From positions 62,001 through 126,000 of the forward strand of contig JACCGJ010000636.1 in the NCBI GenBank assembly GCA_013407085.1: a DNA stretch of 64,000 nt, read 5' to 3'. The notes under the pieces are model-generated. The model ran no database searches. It saw only the letters and a list, made by a program, of their open reading frames with translations, and was not told the origin of the DNA. The DNA is from Atriophallophorus winterbourni. Its lineage: Eukaryota > Platyhelminthes > Trematoda > Plagiorchiida > Microphallidae. Positions 1-11,640 of the stretch are shown here, piece after piece. The translations under genes were made by a program, and so were the position numbers. The first letter of the stretch is position 1, and each line of letters opens with the position of its first letter.

Positions 1-1460
1 TCTCATAATCCATGCTATTTTGTTCCACCTTGCATCGACAGTTGCACACTGAGCAACTGGGAGTGAGTTACTCAAAGTGATCCTATAAATTTCTTGAACT
101 GCGGGCTGAGAGAATTTTTCGACCACAATGCGTTTCTGATTCGAAGGCTTCGTACCGGAGAACTTTAACGAGAACCTACATCGCACAAGAGCATGATCTG
201 AATCCACGCAGGTATTCCAAAAGGAGCGGCAGTCCTCAATCAAACCTCTCCAGCGAGCACTTATGGCGTTGTGGTCGATTTGGGCCAAAGGTTGACTTCC
301 ATCCGGCAAGCGCCATGTGGCACACTGACATCTTTTATGACGAAAGGAAGTGCTGCTAATGAATAATCGAGATTGTGCACAGAATTGTATAAACCGTTCA
401 CCATTATCTGTGCGTTGGCCTTCAAGACCAAACATGCCACCTAATTGTGATTCAGATGTATCTAGGCGACCCAGTCTGGCATTCATATCTCCCGCTAAGA
501 TAACAATATCGGAGCTTTTTGCACGTCGCAAAAGAGCATAAAGATCGTCGTAGAAGGCGTTCTTCTCGTCGTCGGAATTGGTGTTAGACAGGTCGTAAGT
601 TGCTACAATAAACAAGCATCTCCGATTAGAAGATTTTGAGTTTGGTTTAATATTAGTGGCTAGTCTAACTGCGCATATCCTGCTATTGCAAGGAATCCAA
701 TCGATTATACAGGATTCGGCACGTGAATTCAGCACTATACCAACACCCGCCTGTCCTGAAATGGCAGCTACAGGATCACCAGAGCAGCGAAAAAAGTAGC
801 GAGTTGAAAGGTTTGGGGCAGTAAGTTCATTAATTATAGACGGGTCATATAAGCGCGTTTCCGCTAAACAGCAACATAAATAGATAGACTATCTAAGGTA
901 ACAGTCAATGCAGCTTGCTGGCCTATATGTCTGAGTTGTAACATTCATGGCTCCTATGTGAGCCGTGGTTTCACAAAGTGATCTGTAAATTCGCGAACAG
1001 AAAATGTTACATGTTCAACGCGCTTTTTTAAAGCTAGAATTGACAGGGTGGATGGAGGAGGGTCAGAAACAGTTTGATGAGTAGGGCCAGCATGAGCTGG
1101 TTTTCACTTATCGCCCTGCTGTATGCAGCAGGTAAGGCGGCCCTGACTATCGTGCGCGGCGGCCGATGCACTCTGAAATTTGGTTTCGTAGTAATAGTCA
1201 TGATTGTATGCGGGCTTGGATACTGCCATGTCGCCCATGCTTAGACAGGAGAACAATTAGGTTTCACGACCAAAGCCTTTGGCTGAAAAGCCTGACCCAC
1301 AAGGCAGCGGGTTAGGTTGATACCGTGTACATCTGACCTCTATCCATTGACCTTCCTGATATGAGTGACTCTGAAGTTGCTCGGAGAACACCACCCAACA
1401 TAGCTCAATGGGTCATGGAGGTACACAAACCATCGCACCACGTTGAGGTCCAGTCACAGT
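1..1460 (-). mobile_element. R1 RTE-like LINE, 5' half with endonuclease, runs off left edge
   Basis: On the minus strand a frame is open from just after a stop at 889-891 to base 1 (about 296 codons). It reads as an apurinic-type LINE endonuclease: [39 protein letters not shown] (GDMN catalytic/metal motif), QIDHNAIS and SDHALVRCRF (terminal SDH). Upstream, reading resumes in other frames to an ATG at about 946-948 (MNVTT), so at least two small frameshifts damage the N-terminus. Bases ~960-1460 look like its GC-rich 5' UTR, ending at an (AT)n stretch. Assignment to an RTE-like clade rests on resemblance to trematode LINE proteins. Confidence 0.8.
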
Positions 1461-1466
1461 ACGATG

Positions 1467-1483
1467 ATATATATATATATATA
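1467..1483. repeat. (AT)n microsatellite
   Basis: Alternating AT of about 17 bp immediately beyond the presumed 5' end of the R1 LINE, possibly its insertion target. Confidence 0.7.
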
Positions 1484-2400
1484 CCTAGGTAAAAATTTGT
1501 TATGGGGTACATGTGAAAACCTCATAGATATTTAATCTATGCAGCCTCCATTATTCGATTCCCTTAGTTGCCGGAAGCACTATTAACGAGGTCACGCGAT
1601 TCAGTAAAATGGAAACATCTTTTTTTACTACAACAGCACTATACTGAGGCTCTTTTGACGGAGATGCAGTGCATGCACAATCAAATATTCAAAAAGTTAT
1701 ATCTTCGGCCCAGTGCGATGATACTCTGTTGTCAAAATAACGTTAGTTAACTTGGGTGATCACAACAGAAATACTGATTACACTGTCTCGACGAACAAAG
1801 TGGCAGGTGCGGGAATGATTTTGTGGAACATTTTTGAATCCGGAAAACTTAATCTATTGGCACTACAATACGATTGCGCAATCTTGCTTCACGGATCATA
1901 TAATTACACAAGCGAGAATACTCATTTGAGGATTAGTCTCAACGCAGTAGGTCATCACTTTTTTAAATATGAAAGTCGAATAAAGTCGGGTGATGGCTAC
2001 AGCACTTTCTTTATTATATAAGATGTCAGAAAGGCAATAGGTAATTCATGAAAGTCGTAAGAATTCGATGAGTTGGAAGACCAGGACGAATAAACCAGGT
2101 CTTTAATTATGCATACTAATATGCAGGAAGGGAAACGAGTTTTTATTAATCAAGTTAAATAGCGAGCATCGAACCTACTGAATCTCAATAATTAAGGCGT
2201 ATCCCGTTTAGAATTACACGGCATGAAGACAAACCAATCACGCACAACACCATGGAGACGAGATTATTGGGCTAATTACAAGATAAATTTAGCAGCTCGA
2301 GACAGAATGCTCATGATACAAGCGAACGAGAACGGAATTCGAATCGCCAGTTGGTCCAAACAACAACTCAGAAAACGACAATAAGTTTAAACAAAGCGCT
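1484..2400. other. No recognisable gene
   Basis: AT-rich sequence downstream of CCT7. Frames of 60-90 codons occur (for example 1752-2021 plus) but show no family resemblance. Confidence 0.5.
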
Positions 2401-2408
2401 TGTTAAAA

Positions 2409-2414
2409 TTTATT
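2409..2414 (-). promoter_or_regulatory. Polyadenylation signal AATAAA of CCT7
   Basis: Canonical AATAAA on the minus strand, 35 bp past the CCT7 stop codon. The position fits a very short 3' UTR. The cleavage site itself cannot be seen. Confidence 0.6.
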
Positions 2415-2448
2415 CCAAACACGCAAGAGCAACAATTTAACGCGAAAG

Positions 2449-2669
2449 TTAACCACACATCGCAGCCTCCGCATTCTCCACCGGATTCTTTGATTCTGGA
2501 TTCTTGATCGTTTCGTCCACGCTCAAAATCAAGCAGGCAGCTTCCGTTGCAGACGTGATCGCATTGCTTTTGACCAGAGCAGGCTCCCAAACATTATTCT
2601 TGAAGTTATCCCCGATACGATTGTTCTCAATGTCTACACCATACCACCGGTGGCCATCGCCATCAGCCT
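2449..2669 (-). CDS. CCT7: CCT7 terminal coding exon 8
   Basis: Residues 472-544 and stop. It reads [11 protein letters not shown], then the conserved [18 protein letters not shown], and ends in a short acidic/alanine tail. Acceptor CTTTCAG. Confidence 0.95.
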
Positions 2670-5600
2670 CTGAAAGATAAGCACTAGCTATAATATGCAA
2701 GGCAACAAATTGTTTTCAAAAGGTCGCCATAGATTAATCGATTCATGAAATAGAAAAATCCCACAATAAACATACTTTATTAATTCGATTATCGTATATA
2801 GTTGGTTATTGTAGTAAACGATATATCGACAGCATGCTACTTAGGGCAATTCGAAACAAGAAAATCATTGAATTGTCGACATCATAGGCCGATATCGCAA
2901 CATATAATATTGGAGCAGACATCATGCCCGATTTCTGTATAGTATTCTGATGATGCACTGTGGAAACTGTGCACATGAATTTGGCCGGGTGGTTTGTTGA
3001 GATATTATTCAGTGATTCTCGCTTAGACTCGATCCACTCGATTGAGAATCTTGGTGCGAATTTACGATGAATAAACGTACGGTGGGCAATTATAGTCAGC
3101 GTTACCGGTGGTAAATCACTACGGAACCATGACGAAGAGAGAAAAACGAAAAAGCTTCATTTGAAAATACTCGAAATTCGAGAACACGCAGAAATACTTG
3201 CATATAACATTTGATTCATACGTTTGGTGAGTTCAATTATGAATCTAATAAAAGCGTTAAATAACGACTTTGGTCACGCGTGCATGCCAACATATAATCA
3301 CGATTATTCAAGGCAAAAGTATGAAAGAAGAAAATTAGGCCAACTTCGAGTGACAGAATCGGTTAATTAGAGCAAAAATACGGGATGTTCCAAGCATTAA
3401 GCAAGCAGTGAGATAGCACAAGCCTAATCCAGGCAAAGTGCCGCACAGCCAGAGACTACACGTGGGCTAAAATACTATTAGGTTGCCCAGACCTAGACAT
3501 ATTAGAAAGAAAATAGAACAAGAAATGGTTGTGAGACTGCAGCTGGTTTCAGCATGCAGCTTACTGGCAAATCGCCCGGTTCGGAAAGCCATTAAAATTA
3601 TCACCCAAGTTGTCAAGGAAACAAAAACAAAAAAAGTAAAAACTAACTTACTCTTCGCATGGTAATGTCGAAGCTGATTTAAAATGCTCGTGGAATCCAA
3701 GCCCGCGTTGTCACATAGTTGCCGCGGTATGATCTCGAAGGCTTTGGCAACCGCGCTAATTAAAAGTTGTTCGCGACCGCGTATTTCACGAGCAGCATCG
3801 CGCAGATATCCACTCAGTTCCATCTCGATAGCACCACCGCCTAAAAGATTTAGGAAAATGCATCAAAGAGATTTTAATACGGTCAATTGAATATTTACAA
3901 TAAGTGATCAATTTAATTTAAAGATGAAAAGTAATGTATGCAATCACAAGCCTGATTCAGGCAAAGTACCGCACAGTCATAGAAAGCACGTATGTCAAGA
4001 TACTGTCAGGTTGCCCGGACGTAAACAGATATGAGATTGAAAATAGAAATGGCAGTGAAATTCCAGTGTTTTTGCATGCTGCTCACTACCGGTGGCAAAT
4101 CAATTTATCGCGGCGTTAGCTGCACAGCACGACTGTGCATCGGAGAAGTGCGTAAGCGCAATGTAACTCAAGAATGAAAGGACAAAAAATTATCGGCAAC
4201 AAAATTAAAATTAAAAAACCAAATAAAGGATCACATAAACTAAACTGAAGCTTTTAATTTTAGATGTTAGCAGTTTTGCGAAGATGACCCCAACACATTG
4301 CCACAAAGGTATAACAAAGATGAATAGAAAATGATACAACGAGCAATTCAAACAAATACACAGTCTCTTAAAAGTGTTTAAACACAAAGCATATAGAATA
4401 ACTGTGATTTTGTTTTTGAACAACGTACTTGGTTGTTCTAACACCAGCTAACATTTAAACTATCTATGCAAGGCAGCCACCGAATGTAAGCATTCTTACG
4501 GAGACAACGGGTATCAAAACAGGAAGCTAACGAACATCTTTTACTAGGATAGAACAAGTTTCGTAATCATAGAGAAGCGCAGCATGCGCGACTGGGTTGT
4601 AAATTGACCTTTAGGATAGAGCCAAGCATAACATCAACGCAAAATGACGGAGTTTAACGAACAGCATATCCGCCTGCTAACACGCTACAAGATCTCAACA
4701 CAACCGCAATCAAGATATATATGTATATGCTTTAAAAAAGGGCTTAGTCAGAAAATCATACAATAACAGTTCGATTAACGAATGCCACGGAAAAGCTACC
4801 TGCGACAAAAGCATCGTTCTTCAAAGCACGTCTCACTACCATGATTGCGTCGTGCAAAGATCGCTCGGTTTCTTCCATAAATTGCTCGGCACCACCCCGG
4901 AGTATGATGGTACACGTGCGCGCTTGTGGACAACCTTTGAAAATGTTGAACCTAAAAAGAGAAAACAGTGGTTAAAGGCTCACATTCAGAGGTAATGAAG
5001 CACAAGCAATCAGTGACATCTTATCGGTTTTTGAGTCAATTTACCTCTCTGAACCAATTTGAATTTCTTCGAATAGATCACAAGTACCGAGAGCAGACTC
5101 AGCAAGCCCGTGAACAGTAGTCTGTACGCTACCTCCACAGGCCATTTGCGTACGTGATAAATCGTCTTCCGGAACACGACCAGCACAGAACATGTCACGA
5201 TCTGCAAAGTACTGGGTGGCAACATCTCCAATGGGCAAACGGGAAAGAACAATCTTTGCACCGCTTTTGTGTAGGATGTCCAGCTTTTCATAAAGAATTT
5301 GCCACTCAGCATCTACGATTTTTTGGTATTCCTAGGAAGCAAATGTTAAAATATGCATCATACCTCAACAGAATGCACTCGAACCTCGGCATTTTCTTTT
5401 TCAGCTTTCAATTCTAGCTCGATATTGAGCAAGGCGATTTTCGGAGACTTGTAGCTTTTAGGTTGCATTTCGAAACCAGCGTAACTGAAGGTCTTCTTAA
5501 AAGCGACACCTTCAACCAGCAAGGAATCTTCCAGTGCACCACCAGAAACCTGAGTTGGAATTTTTGATCAGGTTAAATTTAGTGAAAAATATGCGCTGTT

Positions 5601-8600
5601 TGTATGAAATCAGAAACCTGGATGCCGGCGCTGTTACAGAACCAGACAGACCTCACAAATAACTCCCAGCAGTAATATTCATTTAACTGGTTAGGACAAT
5701 TTACCGTAAATTCGATTTTTGCTTGAGGGTGTTTAATGTAGCAGAATCGTTATCAATATTTAACCTAACATTGCAGTGTTGCTTAACTATGCACGATTTT
5801 ATGCAGCTCAAATGTCACGAGCAGCGTAGTTGTGATTACAAGTAAATTTCAATCATCTTTAACTAAGAAATATTTAGTAAGCATACAGAACAGTTGAACC
5901 GCTCAGCAGTGAAGAGTCGTTTTCGAAGTTGCCAATGGTGACAAGACTTCGGTATGTTCATATGTACATAGAATGCATCTCATAAAGCATTGAAAGACCG
6001 AATAGAACTCGTTGCCTGTGTCGCTCGATGCTACTTGACTTCTAGTAAGAGATAAAAACAGGCAAGTACTTGTGACCTTTCCGTCGCTGGATGGTATTAT
6101 GAATGGTATGAAAGCACAAGCCTGATACAGGCAAAGTGCCGTACAGTCAGAAACTACACGTGGGCTATGCTCCTGTCAGGTTGCCCAAGCCTAGAAAGGG
6201 CCATCTGGTGTGAAAAATACTACCCCAAAACCTTAAATGTAACGAAAAATCTAATCGGGAATTAATTAGGAAATCCATAGACAAACTGATCATCATCAGA
6301 GACAGCAATACACCGGTAGCATGTATGGTATGGTATGAAAACACAAGCCTGGTCCAGACAAAGTGCCGCACAAAAATAGACTACGTGGCTGATATTACTG
6401 CCAGGTTGCCTAGGCCTAGACAGATATGAGAAATAGAGAATAAAGATGGTAGTGAAATTCCAGCGTGTTTCAGCATGCAGCTCACTAGCCAGCCAACAAT
6501 TAGGCGGATGTTTTTGGCCCCACCCAGGCAAGCGAATACGAACAAAATAAGCCTAGCGCTACGGTGAATTTCTTCATCCCAACGCGCCACCTCATGGACT
6601 GGCCACTCGGTCGTTTCTTCCAGCTTCTGCAAGGCTCCGCGAATAAGGCGCGGAAAGGTAAACGATGAGGCATTCTTAAACCATGTCCCAACCATCGCAA
6701 ACGAGCAAGCATCAGCATTTCTCTCAGTCTGTATCCACTTGGTGCTAACACCCGCTTGCAGACACCTATATTTGTAACGCGATGCTGCCGCTGAATAGGC
6801 AGGCAAGGGTTGTGAAAATCAGAAAGCCTCTAGTATGGATTGAAACATCTCGAAGACGCCACAAACGGCGAAGGTTAGCAAACGCTACACCCGTTTTGCG
6901 AACACGATGTGAGATCTCGTCCTTGACACAACCGCCAGCAGAGATACAACTGTGAAGGTAAACAAAGCTGTCGACCAATTCAAGATTAGCATTGCAGTTA
7001 GGTTTGGAAGAGAGCCGCTCCAGTCCTGGGTAAGTGTTTTACACTTGTTAGGCGCAAGGCATATGCCATACCTTGAAGCTTCAAGTGCCAGGCGGTCCAG
7101 GGCTTGTTGCATTATATTAGAGTCATCTCCCAAAAGTGCGATGTCATCCGCATACTCTAGATCGGTAGCTCTTTCACTCGGCAGAAGTTCAACACCTGCG
7201 CCCACCAGTTCAGCTAAAGCTTTTCTCAGGACATCGTCGATCGCGAAGTTAAAAAGGAAAGGCGAGATAGGGCAGCCCTGCGGCACCCCGCTTGATATTG
7301 AACGAGGATGACAATTGTCCGTAAGCTCGAAACCTGCCCGAAGTTTGGCAATATAATGCTTTCAGGCAATACATGTCTCAGCAGACAGTTCCAACTCTTG
7401 GAGAACCGGGAGATCATTAAGCCTATCAACATTCAACTGCCTTGCAACGTTTCCCACCAAAACGCATCGAGAGCTTAGCATAGACTAACGCATGATCTGA
7501 CTTTAGACAGGTGCCCCAGTATAAACGGCAATCTTGCACACTCCCTCGCTACGAGTAGCTGATAGAAATATTGTCAATTTGCGCGAACAAGGCCGCCAAT
7601 GGAGATTTCCAGGTGGAGCAGTGGCGGACGTTAGTGCTGGCAAGGTAGAGTCTGTGCTCTGAGCACAAGCTAAGCAATTTTTTTGCCGTTGTCATTACGA
7701 TGACAATCGAGACAAAACCTTCCACCCACGAAATGATCGTTTAAAGGTAAACGACCTAAACGTGCGTTCATGTATTCAGCTAAGACAACGATGTCACTCC
7801 TCGATGCAAGTCTAATGAGTTCTTGTAATCTTCCATAAAATTAATCCTTGGCAAATTCAGCGCTACAATTTGGCAGTGCGACCTCAGCTCTCTCACTCAA
7901 AAGGATTCCAACCAGATACCATGGCATCGTCATCAGTGGACAGGCGTAAATAGTGTGACTTGCATCAGTTTGAAGGATTAGACAATTTTGTAACCAAGCT
8001 AGAGTTATGCATGTGTTTCCAACAAACAGCAAACATCGACGTCAAGTGTGCGATCCAAGGCGGAATGTTGTCCGATGCTAGCTAAAGTCTGTACATTAAA
8101 CGCCGCTAATTTGAATAGCACGCGCGGGCGGAAGAACGCTATGGAGGCATTCGAAGTAGGTCAAATATTCGAAGTGGCGAAATTCGGAAACCTCGATGAA
8201 CAAGCTGCACTTCTGTCGGGGCTACCCAAAGAACCACAAAACGAAAAAGTTAAAAAAAAATTTGCATGCAGTGTGAGATCATTGAAAGCATTGTGAGCAG
8301 AGAACTTGGGAACACGGGATGTCATTTTTACCCTAGATAAATTACCAGTGCCATCGACCACGTGTAGTCCATGGCGGGAAAGCACTTTTCCTGTGACATT
8401 ATATTTTCGTGAGCAAGCAATGCACTTTGCATATTGCCGCCATCAAATAACAAAAAAATCACATGTACCGAAAGCAATTTACTATTATTTTGGAAATCTG
8501 CTTTCTGTTATAACCTATATCAACGGATCAACCTATTCCATGGTCGGAACTACCTGACTCCAGACTTCTGCTATATCATGATGATTATATCAGATCTTGC

Positions 8601-9648
8601 CTCGTACAACAAGGTGTTAACGCAAAAAACAAAGTGGACGACAAACCCAAATTGATTTGATTTCAAGAATAGTTTTCAAATCTTTTTAGACAGCGAAGTT
8701 TATGTCACTTGGAATCTGGTTTTGAATACAATAATTAATTGTAAGAACATCATCACATACATCATAATAAGTTTTGTTTATAGCATTCCTCGGGTACACA
8801 ATTTTGTTTAGAACGAACGTGAAATTTCAGATGCTGTAAAACGACTTAAACAAATATTTTTTTAACATGTACGCAATTAGGCATTTAGCTAAATTACTAT
8901 AAAGGTGGCACACATATTATCTAAACATCAAACAAAACACGGTACCTTCTTGATTCCAATCATTTTGAGAGGCAGATAAGAATCTAGGTGGCTCACTGCG
9001 TCCACGACGAGCTTAGAAAAAAAACTTTTGTGTCCAGCAACCATCTTGGAACTAAGAGCGGTTGCAGCACATCTCTCTAGCAAATCCCGTTGTTCACTAA
9101 AAGATAAAAATGTTAATATCCAGCATACCCGGGGTTGGCACTTTTAATCCGACAGGCCAAAGAATTCAACCGCTCAAGCGCCATTTTTTCTGCCATTCTA
9201 AAAGCACGGACAAGTACTGTCGGGTGCACGCCTTCTTCTAAAAATTGTTTGGCTTGTTTCAGAAATTCAGTGGCTAGAATCGTGACGCTAGTGGTGCCAT
9301 CTCCAACCTCGGCATCTTGAGCGCGAGCGATGTCAACCAAGGTTTTAGCCGCAGGGTGGACGACATCGAGGAGTTTCAAAATTGTTGCTCCATCATTAGA
9401 TATCGTTGCTTTTCCACGGTCGTCAATGATCATTTTGTCCATTCCGCGGGGACCTAAAGTTGAACGAACTGCATCCGCGACCGCTTCGCAAGCTGTGATG
9501 TTGCTGAGAATTTGTGGAACACCTTGAGAGGAATCTGTTCCTTCTTTAAGCAGGATTATTCTAGCTGGTTGCTGTAAATAAACATTATAAGCAAGAGTAG
9601 CGTCAGATTCGGTGAAGAAATCGGCAAACTTAGTAAACTTACAAGCAT
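2449..9648 (-). CDS. CCT7: T-complex protein 1 subunit eta (CCT chaperonin), complete gene
   Basis: CDS on the minus strand: join of 2449-2669, 3652-3840, 4800-4951, 5045-5331, 5364-5549, 8946-9096, 9129-9571 and 9643-9648 (complement). It totals 1635 nt, 544 aa plus stop; family members are about 543 aa. CCT7 is one of eight subunits of the cytosolic CCT/TRiC ring that folds actin, tubulin and other clients using ATP. Seen directly: LGPRGMDK near residues 40-48, the ATP-site motif GDGTT at about 92-96, a GGGA motif across the exon 6/7 junction, [14 protein letters not shown] in the apical/intermediate region, and WYGVD near the C-terminus. All introns are GT-AG and phases join without error. 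The start ATG is followed by only one more codon before the first intron; this start matches the position of the family N-terminus. Two introns are 32 nt. The C-terminal tail is not glycine/arginine-rich, unlike vertebrate CCT7. Identification is very secure. Confidence 0.97.
3412..3575 (+). repeat. S1 SINE-like repeat copy
   Basis: Strand is given as the one reading CACAAGCCTGATCCAGG; if the TATG end is the 3' tail, transcription is opposite. This diverged copy lies in the CCT7 intron between exons 7 and 8. Confidence 0.8.
3652..3840 (-). CDS. CCT7: CCT7 coding exon 7
   Basis: Residues 409-471 plus one base, including [15 protein letters not shown] and [14 protein letters not shown], conserved in the equatorial domain. 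Acceptor TTTTAG, donor A/GTAAGT. Confidence 0.96.
3930..4146 (+). repeat. S1 SINE-like repeat copy
   Basis: Nearly full-length copy in the CCT7 exon 6/7 intron, with the CAAGCCTGATTCAGG start, GTCAGGTTGCCCGG core and ACCGGTGGCAAATCAATTTA end. Confidence 0.85.
4800..4951 (-). CDS. CCT7: CCT7 coding exon 6
   Basis: Residues 358-408 plus one base, including [20 protein letters not shown], a signature of the returning equatorial segment. Acceptor TTTTTAG, donor G/GTAGCT. Confidence 0.96.
5045..5331 (-). CDS. CCT7: CCT7 coding exon 5
   Basis: Residues 263-357 plus two bases of the next codon, including [21 protein letters not shown] 32-nt intron (5332-5363) separates it from exon 4. Donor AG/GTAAAT. 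Confidence 0.96.
5364..5549 (-). CDS. CCT7: CCT7 coding exon 4
   Basis: Residues 201-262, including GGALEDS and [15 protein letters not shown] of the apical domain. Acceptor CTCAG, donor GAG/GTATG, phase 0 at both ends. It follows a 3.4 kb intron that contains S1 and R1 repeats. Confidence 0.96.
6098..6196 (+). repeat. S1 repeat, truncated copy
   Basis: First ~100 bp of S1 only, ending within the GGTTGCCCAAGCCTAGA block, in the large CCT7 intron. Confidence 0.85.
6319..6492 (+). repeat. S1 SINE-like repeat copy
   Basis: Copy beginning with repeated GTATG units and ending at CAGCTCACTAGCC, directly beside the 3' end of the R1 LINE fragment. Confidence 0.85.
6500..8035 (-). mobile_element. 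R1 RTE-like LINE, degenerate copy in CCT7 intron
   Basis: Minus-strand order 5' to 3': a decayed endonuclease (7440-7850, [17 protein letters not shown], where the GD of the metal motif is changed to EY; later CLKSDHALV), then an internal loss of the RT fingers, then the RT palm (6885-7300, [18 protein letters not shown] and [14 protein letters not shown]), thumb (6766-6978, [13 protein letters not shown]) and C-terminal region (6500-6751, [14 protein letters not shown]). Multiple frameshifts and stops; non-functional. It shares the endonuclease sequence of the copy at 1-1460. Confidence 0.85.
8040..8940. other. Intron sequence, nothing recognised
   Basis: Rest of the CCT7 exon 3/4 intron. 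Several frames of 60-80 codons on both strands, none resembling a known family. Confidence 0.5.
8946..9096 (-). CDS. CCT7: CCT7 coding exon 3
   Basis: Residues 150-200, reading [16 protein letters not shown] and ending [10 protein letters not shown]. It is separated from exon 2 by a 32-nt intron (9097-9128). Donor GTACCG. Confidence 0.96.
9129..9571 (-). CDS. CCT7: CCT7 coding exon 2
   Basis: Residues 3-149 plus two bases of codon 150. It carries the N-terminal equatorial domain including LGPRGMDK and the ATP-binding GDGTT. Acceptor TTTACAG, donor GGTATGC. Confidence 0.96.
9643..9648 (-). CDS. CCT7: CCT7 coding exon 1 (Met-Leu)
   Basis: ATG CTT followed by the donor GTAAGT, phase 0. The next exon opens with Gln-Pro-Ala-Arg-Ile, matching the family N-terminus. 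The six-nucleotide coding part is inferred from frame continuity. The 5' UTR is not delimited. Confidence 0.8.
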
Positions 9649-9884
9649 AGTAACGGCACTGAAATATTCAATTTAGGCGGGTTTATGAATTTTAGTAGGT
9701 AAAAACATTAAAATTAGAAAAATATTTCGGGAAGCATTACGTAATCTGAGAGAATCAATGAATTTCTATGTGGTTTAAATATCTATGATATTGCAAATAG
9801 TGCAAAACACGTCTGAAAAGTTCCATTCTAAAGCTACAAATTGTCTTCAAATTTATGTGTGTGACGTGTTGCGTAACAACTAGT

Positions 9885-10135
9885 TCAGTTCAGTTCAGTT
9901 CAGTTGGCACAGGACTGTAAATGACTGATAAGCCAATCGAGCGTCCAGAATTCCTGTCAGTGGAAAGCTTCGAAGGAAAGCCCACCACTGCCAAAGTTGG
10001 TTCATTCTTCTCTGGCATCCTCGTCGTATTTGATGAAACTTTTGGTGTTTTCTAGGCCGTCCTTCGGTCCTAGTATTTGTAGCTGCGAGTGAGTAAAACA
10101 GAAAGGGTGTCTCTGTACTAAGCTGGTGAGAGGTT
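9885..10135 (-). mobile_element. Y CR1-like LINE 3' end fragment
   Basis: On the minus strand, sequence shared with the Y 3' flank at 43440-43575 (CTCTCACC..GCTGG region) runs into GATTGGCTTATCAGTC and a (TGAAC)n tail at 9885-9905. Upstream of the CCT7 start. Confidence 0.6.
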
Positions 10136-10380
10136 AGCTATGGAAAATTGGTGTGTACATTTGAAACATGACATTTAAAACGAGGCATTTTATAACAACG
10201 TTTTTTAAAACGTGGTAAAGACCATATAAATTTAAAATAAACGAAAAATTGGATAATTCTATCGACAGGCGACCTATATATTCATGGGAAAAGTCTGGGA
10301 AAATCTCATGCCACAAGACATCTAAGCCTCTTTTAAACATGCTGATAATACAGATTTCCAGAACGAATCGAACAAATTGC

Positions 10381-11222
10381 TTGATTCGAAGGTAAAATCG
10401 AAGATTCTTGTAAACCAACAGAAATACGCTTTAATGCTTTTGGGCCAAGCACGCCTGAAGGTGAGTACTTCCTCGGGGATCATCAACTGAAGTGGGTTGA
10501 TACTGAACGTGACCTGGGTACTATTGTGACTCGGACGCTTAAATCCAAGGAGGATAGGAACAGAAAAGCTGCTGCTTCAAACCGCGCATGGTGGGCTATA
10601 AGTCGGTCGTTTTGGGCGATTACTCCAGAAATGTTTTGCATTCTTTATTCCACATACGTGAGACCAGTTTTGGAATATGGTTTGCCAGCCACCTATCCTC
10701 AAACTAAAAGAGAACGTTACCAGTTGGAAAAAATTCAAAGGCGGGCGACGAAACGAGTACAAGGATTAAAATCAATTCCTTATATGGAGAGTTCAACGCC
10801 TCAACCTAATGCGCTCAGTATTCGATGTGTGCGCTATGGCCTGCTGCTAACTCGTCGTATATTACAGGGAGCTTATGGTGACGAGCTACGCGAGTTTTTC
10901 CCTCTCGTGGCGGACTCAAGAACCCGTTGTCATGCTCTGAAGCTTCAAAAGCAAACGACACTAAGCCTACCACAGGAATTCACGCTCTCAACAAAATTTG
11001 TTAACTTGTGGAATGCGCTTCCAGAAGAGGTCATTTCAGCAAGATCTGAAAGCCAATTCAAGCAACTAGTGGATAAGGTACTTCCTGCAATCACAGCGAA
11101 GCTGTACAACACTTGACAGGATTTCTTCAACTGAGGTTCTCCTGTACTATGTTGCTTAGATAAAGAGGTGCTGTTCACAAGGGCTTGACCACCTGTCGTC
11201 TATTTAGAAGAAGAAGAAGAAA
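10381..11222 (+). mobile_element. X CR1-like LINE, 3' end copy with (GAA)n tail
   Basis: An open frame at 10526-11116 encodes the C-terminal part of a CR1/Jockey-type polymerase: CILYSTYVRPVLEYGLPATY, QRRATKRVQGL, LLTRRILQGAYGDELREFF, VNLWNALPEEV. The segment 10381-10525 continues the same family upstream (matches 49755-49950) with damage. It ends in (GAA)n at about 11209-11222. 5' truncated; RT palm absent. Confidence 0.88.
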
Positions 11223-11229
11223 TACACCT

Positions 11230-11640
11230 ACTGATATACAAGCGATTTGTTCCCCAGGGAGCTTGTTCCAGAAGCTTACCACCAGTATGAATCCGCGTTG
11301 ATGTCTTGAAAATTCCTCTTTCGGTCAAGCAAGATCAAACGAACAGAAGAAATATGTTTCCCACCCTACACCCGTGTTCCTTATCCAGTTTTTTGCGTCA
11401 TAATTTTCCCGTGATATTTTTTGTTTGTTCTCTAAATTAAAAATAACATTTAAACTAAAAGTTATACCCGTGAGAGTTTTCTTTCCCGAAACATTGTTAT
11501 TGTAAAACGGTAATTTTTGTGCTCTCAACTGAGCTGTTTGACTCCCGTTTATTGGACACGTTGGGTTTGCATTGAAACCTGTATTCGATTACCGTTGAGT
11601 ACAGCGTAAATTGACGTATTGTACTGATTTGGGATCGATT
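11230..11640. other. Intergenic, nothing recognised
   Basis: AT-rich sequence between CR1 fragments. No coding or RNA gene signal seen. Confidence 0.45.

Noticed and set aside
3467..3823. 118-codon minus-strand open frame
   Set aside because: Its first part is CCT7 exon 7 read past the donor into the intron and the S1 repeat; not a separate gene.
9135..9527. Plus-strand open frames opposite CCT7 exon 2
   Set aside because: Antisense shadows of a conserved coding exon.
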